Of a stretch of 64,000 nt of DNA, positions 38,878 to 47,794 are shown one piece after another (position 1 is the first letter of the stretch; the number at the start of each line of letters is the position of its first letter). A program made the translations under genes and the position numbers. This DNA comes from Sphaerisporangium perillae (GTDB taxonomy: Bacteria; Actinomycetota; Actinomycetes; Streptosporangiales; Streptosporangiaceae). The stretch is taken from positions 1 to 64,000 of the forward strand of contig NZ_JALLPO010000012.1 of assembly GCF_023276435.1 (NCBI RefSeq), in the 5' to 3' direction. The notes beneath the pieces are model-generated. The model did no database searches. It was not told where the DNA came from and saw only the letters and a program-made list of their open reading frames with translations.

Positions 38878-40850
38878 CACGACGGTTGTGGACCTCCATC
38901 GTCCTCGGCGGCCAGGCGGCGATGACCGCCTGGCTTGTCGTGTTCTTCGCTGGCTTCGGGCGTGTCGTCCCCGCGTCCGGCCCGGAACAGGCGGTCCCGA
39001 TCGGCATCGGCGTGGCGGGCTTCACCGGCCTGGTCGTCGTCGGCGTCCTGCTCGGGCGACGCCAGCCGGCTCATCCCCTGGCGCCGTTCCTGATCGTCCC
39101 CTTCATGCTGTCGACCGCCGCCTTCGCCCTCACGGCATGGGTGCTGGTCGCCCACGCGTACGGCCGGCCCGAGCTGGACGCCGTGCTCTGGGTGGCCGGA
39201 TGGATCTGGACGGCGCCCGTCTTCGGCCTCATCTTCCTGGTCTTCCGTTTCCCGACCGGGCGACCGGCGGGCCGCTGGTGGCGACGGTACGAGTACCTGG
39301 TCGTGGCCACGATGGTGCTGGGGACCGTGCTCGCCGCGTTCAGCCCAAGCACCAGCGGGGCCCCGGCGCCGCTCGACCTGCCCAATCCCCTGGGCATCGC
39401 CGCGCTGGGCGGCCTGGACCGGCTGCTCAACGTGCTGACCGGTCTCTACGTCGTGCACGCCGCGGTCGGGCTGGCCTGCATGGTCACCCGGTATGTGCGC
39501 GGCGACGAGGTGGAGCGCCAGCAGCTCCGGTGGGTGGCTGCCGCCGGAGCGCTGCTGATCACGGTCACCGTCGCGGACGCGTACGTCACGACGTGGCTGC
39601 CCGAGGCGATCGCCATCGTCCTCCTCCCCGTCGTGATCGGTGTCGCGGTGCTGCGGTACCGGCTGTGGGACCTCGGGCTGGTCATCCGCCGGGCCGTCGT
39701 GTACGCGCTACTCACCGGCCTTCTGCTGCTGGCCTACATCGGCCTGGTCCTGGTGCTCAGGTCGCTGCTGCCCGGCCTGGCGCCGGAGATCCTGGTGACC
39801 GGCCTGATCGCCATCGTGGCGCTGCCCCTGCGCGAACTGCTCCAGACAGCGCTCGACCGGATCCTGTACGGCTCCCGGCGCGACCCCTATGCGGTCGTCC
39901 GGATGCTGGGTCACCGGCTGGAGGCCGGGGCCGAGCCGCTGCTGCCGATGGTGGTCAGAGAGCTGGCCGAGGCGCTGCGCCTGCCGTACGTGGCGATCGT
40001 ACTGACCGACGGCGGCGTGGTGGTGGCCCACGGGTCCCGCCCGGCGTGGGAGGTGGAGCCCATGGCCCTGCACCACGGCGGGAAGCCGGTCGGTGAGATC
40101 CTCGCCGCGCGCCGCCACCCGGCCGAGTCCCTGACGGCACGCGACCGGGAGCTCCTCGGCGGTCTGGCCGGCCATCTCGGCGTCGCCGTGCGGGCCGCCG
40201 CCCTGGATGAGGAACTGCGGCAGAGCCACGCGCGGCTGCTCGCCGCCAGGGAGGAGGAACGGACCAGGATCCAGCGCGATCTGCACGACGAGCTGGGCCC
40301 GCTGCTCGGGGCCGCATCACTCCGCGCCGAGGCTGCCAGGAACCTCCTCTCGGGCCAGGACCGCATCAGCGACGTGCTGACCGCCCTCGGCACCGATCTC
40401 ACCAGAGCCATGGGAGAGATCCGCCGCATCCTTGCCGACCTCGCCCCAAGCCCGCTCGACGGGCAGGGGCTCATCGCGGCGCTCCGGCAGCACGCCGCCT
40501 CCTGGACCGGCGGGATGAACCTCGGCCTGGACCTCCCCGAGACGCTGCCGCCGCTCGATCCGCCGGTCGAGGCTGCCGCGTACCGGATCGCCGTCGAGGC
40601 CCTCCACAACGCTCAGCGGCACAGCTCGGGGTCGAGGGTCACCCTGCGCCTCCGCCTCACCGGCGAGACCCTGGAAGTGCGGGTGACCGATGACGGGACG
40701 GGGTTCCCCGTCCAGGCGGAGGCGGGCGTCGGGCTCCGCTCCATGCGGACGCGGGCGCAACAGCTCGGTGGATCGCTGGTCCTCGAGTCGGGCGAGCGGG
40801 GCGGCGTCGTCGTGCACGGGCTGCTTCCGGCGAGGGCGGTGACCCCGTGA
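38874..40850 (+). CDS. Membrane sensor histidine kinase (HisKA_3 type)
   Basis: A 658-aa kinase. N-terminal half has about eight TM segments (for example WLVVFFAGF, FLIVPFMLSTAAFAL, GLIFLVFRFPTG, GLLLLAYIGLVLVL). A GAF-like region lies around 345-440. Phospho-acceptor His471 is in RTRIQRDLHDELGPLLG, and the ATPase domain has EALHNAQRHSSGS (N box) and DDGTGFP (G box). This is the NarL/DesK class partnering LuxR-type regulators, and such a regulator follows with a GTGA overlap. Signal unknown. Confidence 0.88.
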   Translation: MTRRLWTSIVLGGQAAMTAWLVVFFAGFGRVVPASGPEQAVPIGIGVAGFTGLVVVGVLLGRRQPAHPLAPFLIVPFMLSTAAFALTAWVLVAHAYGRPELDAVLWVAGWIWTAPVFGLIFLVFRFPTGRPAGRWWRRYEYLVVATMVLGTVLAAFSPSTSGAPAPLDLPNPLGIAALGGLDRLLNVLTGLYVVHAAVGLACMVTRYVRGDEVERQQLRWVAAAGALLITVTVADAYVTTWLPEAIAIVLLPVVIGVAVLRYRLWDLGLVIRRAVVYALLTGLLLLAYIGLVLVLRSLLPGLAPEILVTGLIAIVALPLRELLQTALDRILYGSRRDPYAVVRMLGHRLEAGAEPLLPMVVRELAEALRLPYVAIVLTDGGVVVAHGSRPAWEVEPMALHHGGKPVGEILAARRHPAESLTARDRELLGGLAGHLGVAVRAAALDEELRQSHARLLAAREEERTRIQRDLHDELGPLLGAASLRAEAARNLLSGQDRISDVLTALGTDLTRAMGEIRRILADLAPSPLDGQGLIAALRQHAASWTGGMNLGLDLPETLPPLDPPVEAAAYRIAVEALHNAQRHSSGSRVTLRLRLTGETLEVRVTDDGTGFPVQAEAGVGLRSMRTRAQQLGGSLVLESGERGGVVVHGLLPARAVTP

Positions 40851-41494
40851 CCATCCGGGTCCTGCTCGCCGACGATCACCCCGTCTACATGGAAGGGTTG
40901 CGCATGTTGCTCGGCACCATCGACGGGATGGAGGTCGTGGGCGCAGCCGTGGACGGCGCCTCCCTTGTCGATCTCGCCGATCAGGTCGACGCCGACGTCG
41001 CCGTGGTCGATCTCGACATGCCGGGCATGGACGGTGCGACCGCGTCGGCCCTGCTGCGCGAGCGGCATCCGGATCTCGACGTCCTGGTCCTCACGATGCA
41101 CGAGGAAGAGGCGATGGTGATCCGGGCACTTCGTGCCGGAGTCAGAGGGTACGTCCTCAAAAGCGCCGGTCCCGGCGCCATCGCCCGCGCCATCCAAACG
41201 GTCGCCGAAGGAGACACGGTGCTCGGCGGCGGCGTGGGCACCTGGGCGCGGACCGCGGCGGCTCGCGCGTCCGCGACCGGACCTTTCCCGGAGCTATCCA
41301 CTCGCGAGACCGAGATCCTCGACCTGGTGGCGCGCGGCCTGTCGAACCCGCAGATCGCTCAGCGGCTGTTCATCTCGGTGAAGACGGTCGGCAACCACCT
41401 AAGCAACATCCTCACCAAGCTGAGCGCGGCAAGCCGGGCCGAGGCGGTCGCCCGGGCCCGTGACGCCGGCCTGGGAACCGACTCCCGCGCCTAG
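40847..41494 (+). CDS. NarL/LuxR-family response regulator
   Basis: A 215-aa regulator. Receiver domain: acidic pair in VLLADDHPVYMEGL, phospho-acceptor Asp55 in AVVDLDMPGMDG, Thr/Lys switch region LVLTMHEEEAM and YVLKSAG. The C-terminal LuxR HTH is about 155-210 (LSTRETEILDLVARGLS, IAQRLFISVKTVGNHLSNIL). GTG overlaps the kinase stop, giving a classic two-component operon. Targets may include its own operon. Confidence 0.9.
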   Translation: MTIRVLLADDHPVYMEGLRMLLGTIDGMEVVGAAVDGASLVDLADQVDADVAVVDLDMPGMDGATASALLRERHPDLDVLVLTMHEEEAMVIRALRAGVRGYVLKSAGPGAIARAIQTVAEGDTVLGGGVGTWARTAAARASATGPFPELSTRETEILDLVARGLSNPQIAQRLFISVKTVGNHLSNILTKLSAASRAEAVARARDAGLGTDSRA

Positions 41495-41517
41495 CTTCGC
41501 CGGTCCCGGCGATTGCC

Positions 41518-41720
41518 TATTTGGTCGCAGCCGATGAAGACACCGTGCGCGATGTCATCCATGCCTCAGCGACAACGGGCTTGATGCACTGGACCCTAAA
41601 TGGGCGGGTGGCCGTCCCCGCCTGATCAGTACCGACGATGAGGCGTTCGCCTCGCAACGGCCGTGACGCGCCCGGAGAAGCTGGGTCGTCCGTTCACGCA
41701 GTCGTCATCGAGGTCTGGGT
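41518..41720 (+). pseudogene. IS630-family transposase remnant
   Basis: Three frames together give the N-terminal part of an IS630 transposase: YLVAADEDTVRDVIHA, then NGLDALDPKWAGGRPRLIS, then TRPEKLGRPFT. Each fits the family but frameshifts and a stop separate them. No DDE domain or inverted repeats follow. It lies at the edge of a cluster of gene fragments. Confidence 0.7.
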
Positions 41721-41781
41721 GGGCGGCGGTGGCGGGCGCCGCCGGTGAGGTTGGTCTGTTTAGCGCCCTGCGGCCGCTCAG

Positions 41782-42145
41782 TTACCGGCGTGCCTTGGTC
41801 AGTTGGGCGCGCATATTGGGGTCGAGTGGTGCCCGGTCGAGCAGCCAGCCCAGCCATTGTTCGAGGCCGGAGACGAGTCGCAGCTACGCGCTCGGCTGGG
41901 ATCTTTCGTGGCTCGCGCGGTATCCGGCTGGATCGCGCCGCCATGCTTTCGAAGAACTCGGTGTGGACGTCGCCGCAGCGCAGGAGACTGACGTGGACAC
42001 CGGTGCGGCGCAGCTCGCGGTGGACCGCGGTGCTGTATGCCGCGAGGAACGCTTTCGTGCCGGTGTACATCGCGAGTCCGGGGAAGTGCACGTGCGCGCC
42101 GCCCGAGCCGATGTTGACGATGTGACCGCCGTCGGCCGGATGCGG
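41782..42145 (-). pseudogene. Short-chain dehydrogenase fragment
   Basis: The minus strand encodes GHIVNIGSGGAHVHFPGLAMYTGTKAFLAAY then HRELRRTGVHVSLLRCGDV, with the SDR Ser and YxxxK (YTGTK) catalytic motifs. The N-terminal Rossmann part is missing, and the C-terminus continues in another frame (LRLVSGLEQWLGWLLDRAP, MRAQLTKARR, TAA). At about 42140 it is joined in frame to an unrelated membrane-protein gene. Confidence 0.7.
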
Positions 42146-42567
42146 AGCTCCATGTCCGTGACGAACTCGGCTTTCTCCGTTTTCTCCGGTGTGCTGAACG
42201 TCGGCTGAAGGTAGAGCCATGCGGAGGTTCCCTGAGCCATCCGCAAGTAGGCCGGCAGGGTGAGCGTGACATCGGGCTCGCGATTCAGCGTGCTCCAGTT
42301 GTCGAGCGACAACACGAGGGCGACGACTCCGGTTACGACTCCGGTCCAGATCTGGATGAGCTCCAGCCACCCTTTCCCGCTCCGGCTTCTGCCCGTGGCA
42401 CCGGACGGCCCCCCCGGGATGGGTTCCTCGGCCATCCTGGGCCGGGGGCCCGGTTTCGTCGTTCTGGAGGAGAGCGGAGGTGCGGCGCCACCTTCCTGGC
42501 GAGTTTCGCCGGCCGCTCCTGCCGGATCCGGGTTCATTGCGGAAGGGCCGGTCGACGCAGAGGTCAT
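42140..42567 (-). pseudogene. 3'-truncated membrane-anchored protein gene
   Basis: From ATG 42567 about 142 codons: a Pro/Gly-rich cytosolic start, then WLELIQIWTGVVTGVVALVL (one TM segment) and an extracytoplasmic-looking part (REPDVTLTLPAYLRMAQG, SAWLYLQPTFSTPEKTEKAE). The frame then runs into the SDR fragment. The original 3' end is lost. Function unknown; no family recognised. Confidence 0.55.
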
Positions 42568-42653
42568 GCCCTTTCCATTCGTTCGCCGGAGAACCCTGCG
42601 TGGCATAGGACGCGAGCGGCGTCCTTCCGGATGACCCTGCGAGGAGCCGCGTC

Positions 42654-42945
42654 TCAGTGGGGGCAGGCCTCCTCGAGCAGCAGGGCGGCGCGGTCGAGAG
42701 CTTCCGGTGGGGCTGTATAGGGGAGGCGTAGCCACTGGGTCAAGGTGCCGTCCGGGGAGAATCGGGGCCGGGGAGTAATTCGAGTCCCGCCGACGCCGCC
42801 TTCCGGGCCACCGTCTCCGGGGACACGCCAGCGAGCCGGAGCCGTCGCCCACCCAGGGCCCCGGCGAGTTTGCAGATCCGCGTGACGGCATCGTCGACGA
42901 GATCGTCCCCGAACACCCGACGGGCCACTGCTCTCCTGTGATGAC
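42654..42945 (-). pseudogene. C-terminal fragment of a MocR/aminotransferase-fold protein
   Basis: Two frames joined near 42775 give ALGGRRLRLAGVSPETVARK, SAGLELLPGP, then SPDGTLTQWLRLPYTAPPEALDRAALLL. RLPYTAPPE-L is the typical end of MocR-type GntR-aminotransferase fusions. The DNA-binding and PLP-binding parts are absent. A divergent origin from a class I aminotransferase is possible. Confidence 0.5.
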
Positions 42946-43172
42946 AACCGGACCGCAATGCAAAGCTGGACCGCTCACAGATACTCCCGCGCCGTCGGGT
43001 TTGGAGAGGCAAGGCGGTCGAGCCATCTTTCCGGGCCGGAGTGATGATCACCTCCGTGTGCGGTGATGCCTGATGAGAAACGTTACGACGTCCCGGTCCG
43101 GAGCGGTTGTAACTCATAGTGATAGCAATACTCTAGGAACCAAAGAATGCATGATCCTGACGTGAGGTGCCT

Positions 43173-43610
43173 ATGACCCCGAGGTCAACGCCCCTCCTGC
43201 TCCTGCACACCTGGGGCGGCGACGCCGCCACCTGGGCGCGGCACTGCCGCACCTGCGTGCCGGCGACCGGCCCGCCGAGGCGCCCGACCTGCCGGGTCAC
43301 GGCGTCCGCGCCGCCGAACCGTTCATCCTGGCCGACGCCGTTGCCACGGCCGCGGCGGCCCTCGACCGGCTGGACCCCCGGGGTCGCGGGTCGCGGCGCC
43401 GCCGGGCCCCGCCCGCTCGACATCATGAGCTCGGGACCGCGGAGGTCGCTCGCCCGGCAGCTCGGCGCCACGCCCGCCACCGTGCCCGGAGCGGGCCACA
43501 TCGCGTACCTGGATGAGCCGGAAGCCTTCGCCGCCACGCCGGCGGCCTTCCACCGCGGCTTCGACGCGGCGTCCGGTGGGCCGTCGGCCGCGCTCGGCGG
43601 CTGCCCCGTT
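43173..43610 (+). pseudogene. Alpha/beta-hydrolase remnant
   Basis: Starts with ATG and PRSTPLLLLHTWGGDAATW (oxyanion loop), shifts frame into LRAGDRPAEAPDLPGHG and ILADAVATAAAALDRLDP, then shifts again to SLARQLGATPATVPGAGHIAYLDEPEAF (C-terminal His). The nucleophile-elbow region is missing. Upstream, 42946-43172 is AT-richer and looks like a promoter (AATGCATGATC at 43146). Confidence 0.65.
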
Positions 43611-43780
43611 CGGGACGCCGGCCTTACGGCGAGCCCCCTGGACCGGTACGTGATGGGCGGCGTCGACATGGTCCACAATAGATCGCATCGCCGAGCCACC
43701 GCAGCGGCGCGTCGATACGACACTCATCAGTCCCGCCAATCCGACGCTCCCCCGAGCGCTTACCGATCAAGGACAGATCC

Positions 43781-44455
43781 ATGCCGAAACCGCTGACCAA
43801 GCGCGATCGCATCGCCAACGAGCTGCGGCGGATGATCAGCGAGGGGGAGCTGCCCCGCGGCAGCCGCATCCAACAGGACGTGCTCGCCTCGATGTTCGAC
43901 ACCAGCATCACGCCGGTCCGCGAGGCGCTACGCCTGCTCGAGGCCGAGGGCGTGCTGGTCGGCGAGCCATACAAGGGCCTCCGGGTCGCCGACGCCGACT
44001 ACGAGCAGGTCAAGACCGTCTACATGCTGCGCCGCCTCGTGGAGCCGTACGCCATGCAGCGGGCCGCCCGGCGTCTCTCGCCCCGCGACATCGACCTCGC
44101 CGAACGTCTGGTCGCGGAGATGGAGCAGGCCGCTGCCGAGGGGGACCTGGCGCGGCTAAACGCCACAAACCACCGGTTCCACTTCCTCTTCTACGCCAAG
44201 TGCGGCAACGAGGGACTGGCCGATGAGATCGATCAGCTCTGGCAGAAGTTCCCCTGGGACATGCTGCAGGTGCTCGACGACCGCGTCGACGAAACCCCCA
44301 ACGAGCACCGGGCGATGCTGGCCGCGGCCCGGCTCGGCGACGGCGACGCGCTGGCCAAGGCGACGGAGTGGCACCTCTCCCGGAGCTTCCTGGCGCTGGG
44401 CCGGCACCTGACCGGGCACAAGATCGCCGATCCGTTCGAAGTCGACAACGACTGA
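43781..44455 (+). CDS. GntR-family regulator, FCD type
   Basis: A 224-aa regulator: wHTH (KRDRIANELRRMISEGELPRGS, ITPVREALRLLEAEGVL) and FCD domain (RRLVEPYAMQRAARRLS, NATNHRFHFLFYAKCGN, EHRAMLAAARLGDGDAL) with the metal-type Asp/His positions expected for this class. It is clearly paralogous to the GntR at 52702-53394 (both start KRDRI, share ITPVREALRLLEAEG, FPWD and HLTG..IDPF/IADPF). A terminator abuts its stop. It probably controls the CoA-transferase/MBL genes transcribed towards it or from the 46.8-kb promoter. Confidence 0.87.
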   Translation: MPKPLTKRDRIANELRRMISEGELPRGSRIQQDVLASMFDTSITPVREALRLLEAEGVLVGEPYKGLRVADADYEQVKTVYMLRRLVEPYAMQRAARRLSPRDIDLAERLVAEMEQAAAEGDLARLNATNHRFHFLFYAKCGNEGLADEIDQLWQKFPWDMLQVLDDRVDETPNEHRAMLAAARLGDGDALAKATEWHLSRSFLALGRHLTGHKIADPFEVDND

Positions 44456-44458
44456 TCG

Positions 44459-44517
44459 CCACCACAGCCCGGGCCGGTGCCGCAACCAACGGCCCGCGTC
44501 GGCCCGGGCTGTGGTGG
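44459..44517. terminator. Bidirectional stem-loop terminator
   Basis: Perfect 17-bp arms CCACCACAGCCCGGGCC and GGCCCGGGCTGTGGTGG around a 25-base loop, exactly between the convergent GntR and CoA-transferase stop codons. Confidence 0.85.
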
Positions 44518-44518
44518 C

Positions 44519-45733
44519 CTACCGCGCGGCCGGTGCGGACGGTGGTGTGGTGGGCATCGCGGACGGCTCGAGCAGCTCGGCGATCTCGGTCTCGGACAGG
44601 CCCAGCTCGCGCAGCACCTCCGCGGTGTGCTCGCCCAGCAACGGCACCCGCCGGCCACCGGGCGGCTCCGGCTCGCGATGCAGCGGCGAGGTGACCACCC
44701 GGACCGCCCGCCCGGACGGCAGCGTCGCCTCCGACCAGCGGCCGGTCGCTTCCGCCTGCGGGTGGACGAGGACGTCGGCGATCTGGTTCAGCTGTGCGTA
44801 CGGCACGTCCGCCCGCTCCAGCCGGTTGATGACCTCGGCGGTGGACAGGGTAACCAGCCGCGCCTGCACCGTCCGCTCGGTGCGCTCGCGGTGCCGTACC
44901 CGGGCGCTGTTCGACGCGAACGCCGGGTCCTCCAGCAGCGCCGGGTCGTCCAGCACGGTCCGGCACAGCCGGCGCCACTGCCCCTCGTTCTGCACCGCGA
45001 TCAGCACGTCCTGGCCATCGGCCGTCGTGTACGGCCCGTACGGGACGATGCTGGCGTGCCGCAGCCCGGCCGGCTGGGGAGCCGAGCCCGAATGCAGCTC
45101 GGCCAGCAGGAGCGGGCTCATCCACTCCAGCAGTACGTCGAACAGGGCCACGTCGATCCGCTTGCCCAACCCGGTCCGCTCCCGCGCGTACAGGGCGGCG
45201 GTTACGGCGGTGAGCGCGTACGTCCCACCTGCCAGGTCGGCCAGGGAGACCCCGGGCTTGGCGGGCGTCTCGGGGGTACCGGTGGCCATGATCGTCCCGG
45301 CCTCGCCCTGCACAAGCGCGTCGTACGCCTTGCGGGTGGCGTACGGGCCGGTCGCTCCGTACCCGGACAGGTAGCAGCGCACGAGGCGCGGGTTCAGCTC
45401 GGCCAGCTCGTCGTCGGAAACGATCCGATCCAGGGCGCCCGGGGCGAGGTTGCACACCAGTACGTCGGCTTTGCGCAGCAGCCGGCGCAGTATCTGCCGG
45501 CCCGTCTCCGCCTTCAGGTCGAGTACGACGCTGCGCTTGCCCCGGTTCAGCCAGACGAAGTGGCTCGCCTCGCCGTAGACGGTTTCGTCGTAGCCGCGGG
45601 CGAAGTCCCCGCCTCCCGGCCGCTCGATCTTGACCACCTCGGCGCCGAGGTCGGCAAGATGCCGGGTGCACAGCGGGCCGGCGACAGCCTGCTCGACCGC
45701 GATGACGCGGATGCCCCGCAGATCCGCCGTCAT
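44519..45733 (-). CDS. Family III CoA-transferase (CaiB/BaiF)
   Basis: A 404-aa CoA-transferase. Start LRGIRVIAVEQAVAGPLCTRHLADLGAEVVKIERPGGGD (in pieces), acylated catalytic Asp in RKAYDALVQGEAG, then GTPETPAKPGVSLADLAGG. These enzymes move CoA between carboxylic acids in catabolism of carnitine, oxalate, aromatic or dicarboxylic acids. The stop of the upstream MBL gene overlaps its start by one base (TGATG). A decayed paralogue of its N-terminus is found at 52190-52325. Confidence 0.9.
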   Translation of the reverse strand: MTADLRGIRVIAVEQAVAGPLCTRHLADLGAEVVKIERPGGGDFARGYDETVYGEASHFVWLNRGKRSVVLDLKAETGRQILRRLLRKADVLVCNLAPGALDRIVSDDELAELNPRLVRCYLSGYGATGPYATRKAYDALVQGEAGTIMATGTPETPAKPGVSLADLAGGTYALTAVTAALYARERTGLGKRIDVALFDVLLEWMSPLLLAELHSGSAPQPAGLRHASIVPYGPYTTADGQDVLIAVQNEGQWRRLCRTVLDDPALLEDPAFASNSARVRHRERTERTVQARLVTLSTAEVINRLERADVPYAQLNQIADVLVHPQAEATGRWSEATLPSGRAVRVVTSPLHREPEPPGGRRVPLLGEHTAEVLRELGLSETEIAELLEPSAMPTTPPSAPAAR

Positions 45734-46725
45734 CAGCGGGCGAAATGCAGCACGGTGCCTACCGCGGGCTGCACGTAGTTCGCGGGCAGGTCACGGGACA
45801 GGTGCGCATGGGTGCGCAACCCGCTGCAATGCATCGGCATGACCGTCGCCACCTCAAGCTCCGTGAGCGCGGTCGCGGTCAGGTCGACGTTCTCGGCCGG
45901 GGTGGTGGGAAAGCCGAGGTGGAAGCCGCCCATCACCGCCCTTACCGGCTTGGGTCCGCACACCGCACGGGCCTGGGCGATCGTGTTGATGACGCCGGCG
46001 TGGGCGCAGCCGGTCAGGATCACCAACCCGACATCGCGCACGTCCACCACCAGGCCCATCTCGTCCATGACCTCGTCCCGGCGTAGCTTGCCCTGCGCCG
46101 AGACCTGGTAGAGCCCGGGGTCCCCGGGCTTGAAGGCGGGCGCCGCGCCGGCCTCGAAGGCGACCTTCCGGGGGATCTCCCCGGTGGTGTGCACGCCCCA
46201 GCCAAGGTCGAGCGAATCCCGGGTCAGCACGGGTACGCCGCCTGACCGCTCGACCTCACCAAACCCAAACGCGGCGTTGTAGACCGGTGAGGTCCGACCG
46301 TCTCCCATGACCGCGTACCTCGGCAGTTCCGCGTCGGCGTGCGTGGCGACGGGGATGCGGCGTCCGGCGAGGCCGAGGAAGCGGTGGATCCCACCGAAAT
46401 GGTCCGGGTGGCCGTGGCTGATCACGACGTGGTCGATCGTGGTGGGGTCGACGCCGAGCACCCGCATGTTGTGTTCGAGCACCGTGCCGGTCAGGCCGAC
46501 GTCGAACAGCACGCGCAGGGTGTGCCGGCCCCGGACTGCCTCCACCAGGAAGCTGATGCCGTTCTCCGCCTGCGGCGGGACGCGCTTCGGGTCGAAGTGC
46601 TCGATGAGCCCGTACCGGGTGACGCAGTGGTCGTCCCCGTCGGCGGGGCTGGCCTGGTCGGGCAGCAGCATGTCCACCTGGTTCTCGACCAGCACGGTTA
46701 TCGTGACGCTGTCGGCTTCGAACAC
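45733..46725 (-). CDS. MBL-fold metallo-hydrolase
   Basis: A 330-aa metallo-beta-lactamase-fold hydrolase. The metal motif is SHGHPDHFGG; other ligands fit ILTGCAHAGVINTI and GGFHLG; the N-terminal TITVLVENQVD and RYGLIEHF are as in the group annotated near methanopterin RFA-P synthase, which is a fold relation and not evidence for that pathway. Translationally coupled to the CoA-transferase. Likely hydrolyses a thioester, lactone or phosphoester intermediate. Divergent from the CitE remnant with an AT-rich 166-bp promoter. Confidence 0.83.
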   Translation of the reverse strand: MFEADSVTITVLVENQVDMLLPDQASPADGDDHCVTRYGLIEHFDPKRVPPQAENGISFLVEAVRGRHTLRVLFDVGLTGTVLEHNMRVLGVDPTTIDHVVISHGHPDHFGGIHRFLGLAGRRIPVATHADAELPRYAVMGDGRTSPVYNAAFGFGEVERSGGVPVLTRDSLDLGWGVHTTGEIPRKVAFEAGAAPAFKPGDPGLYQVSAQGKLRRDEVMDEMGLVVDVRDVGLVILTGCAHAGVINTIAQARAVCGPKPVRAVMGGFHLGFPTTPAENVDLTATALTELEVATVMPMHCSGLRTHAHLSRDLPANYVQPAVGTVLHFAR

Positions 46726-46853
46726 GCCGCGATCCTCTCCTCGTGGGCGGGACTGACCGCAGTCCCACGCCTCGCCACGGCCCGGGTGGCCCGCCTGGTC
46801 AGCGTGGCTCGGCCCGAATTATCTTGACTGTAAACTACATGATCTAATCAGAA

Positions 46854-46882
46854 AATGCATCATCTACCTCTTTATGTATGAG
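46854..46882. promoter_or_regulatory. AT-rich promoter element with ATGCAT and ATGTAT half-sites
   Basis: AATGCATCATC (46854-46864) and TTATGTATGAG (46872-46882) lie upstream of the CitE-like gene in the divergent promoter. Similar elements occur at 49072-49100 (TTATGTATCAG with GATGCATC) before the ABC importer and at 43146 (AATGCATGATC). Candidate binding site for the FCD-GntR paralogues; inferred from recurrence only. Confidence 0.4.
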
Positions 46883-46891
46883 GAGTAGCCG

Positions 46892-47242
46892 GTGTCCCCT
46901 CGACCACCCCGTTCGCACCTCTACGTTCCCGCCGACCAGCCCCGCTTCCTGCGCAGCGCCCTGCGCACCGCCGCCGACGCGCTCATCCTCGACCTCGAGG
47001 ACGCCCACCTGCGCAGCCTCGGCTTCCAGGGCCGTGCCTGCATTCACCCCGACCAGGTCACCATCGCCAACGAGGTGTTCGGCGTCGACGACGCCGAACT
47101 GGCCGACGCCCACGCCCTCCTCGACCTCTTCGAGCGACACCAGCGCTCTGGCAGTGGTGCGTTCCGCGACGCGCACGGCGCGATGGTCGATGCGGCGACC
47201 GTACGCCGTGCCCGGGACCTCACCGGACGGACCGCGACCTGA
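46892..47242 (+). pseudogene. Internally deleted HpcH/HpaI-CitE-like lyase
   Basis: GTG 46892 with GAGGAG upstream; 116 aa versus about 270-290 for the family. The N-terminus RSHLYVPADQPRFLR and DALILDLEDA (metal Glu/Asp region) is joined in frame to the C-terminal block GFQGRACIHPDQVTIANEVF. The central barrel with the catalytic Arg and CoA-binding strands is gone. The frame is intact, so it may be translated, but it cannot be a normal lyase. Ancestral role: malyl- or citramalyl-CoA type cleavage, fitting the neighbouring CoA-transferase. Confidence 0.75.
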
Positions 47243-47353
47243 CTGCGTCCGACTGGTGTGCTGCCGCTCTGCCATCCGAAAGGCCTGGCCTTGGCGCCGG
47301 CTGGGCTTGCCTCCGCCCGTCGCTCACGTACTTCCCCCTTCGCGCCGCCTTCG

Positions 47354-47794
47354 TCACAGTTCCACGGGGCTGTCCGGTTCCGGTTGTGACCCGGCGAGCC
47401 GGACGCCATAGATGGCGCACGCCTCGTCCACGTCGGACAGGTCACCGCTGACACCCACGGCGCCGAGTAGCACACCGTCGGTGTTCCGGATCAGTACGCC
47501 ACCCGGGACCGGAACGACGCGGCCATCGGAGGCGACGGAGATCGCGGCGAAGAAGCCCGGCATCGACTCGGCGCGCCGCGCCTGCTCGCGCGAGTTGAAA
47601 CCCATGCCCAGGGAGCCCCAGGCCTTACCCACGGCGATCTGTGGCCGCAGAATGCCGGATCCGTTCTGGCGCTTCAGGACGACCACATGTCCACCGGGAT
47701 CCAGCACGGCCACAGTCAGTGGAGCCGCTCCGAGCTGCCGCCCGCGATCGAGGGTGCCAGATACGATCTCGTCCGCGTGCTCAAGGGTGATCAT
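47354..47794 (-). CDS. GlcG/HbpS-family heme-binding-like protein
   Basis: A 146-aa GlcG/HbpS-fold protein (TVAVLDPGGHVVVLKRQNGSG, ILRPQIAVGKAWGSLGMG, VPVPGGVLIRNTDGVLLGAVGVSGD). Family members bind heme or cobalamin or occur in glycolate/diol operons; the function is often unknown. Its ATG overlaps the oxidoreductase stop (ATGA), so it is the second gene of that pair. Confidence 0.84.
   Translation of the reverse strand: MITLEHADEIVSGTLDRGRQLGAAPLTVAVLDPGGHVVVLKRQNGSGILRPQIAVGKAWGSLGMGFNSREQARRAESMPGFFAAISVASDGRVVPVPGGVLIRNTDGVLLGAVGVSGDLSDVDEACAIYGVRLAGSQPEPDSPVEL

Noticed and set aside
45733-46725. Methanopterin RFA-P synthase assignment for the MBL protein
   Set aside because: Only fold-level resemblance; no methanopterin pathway genes and no expectation of that cofactor in this organism.
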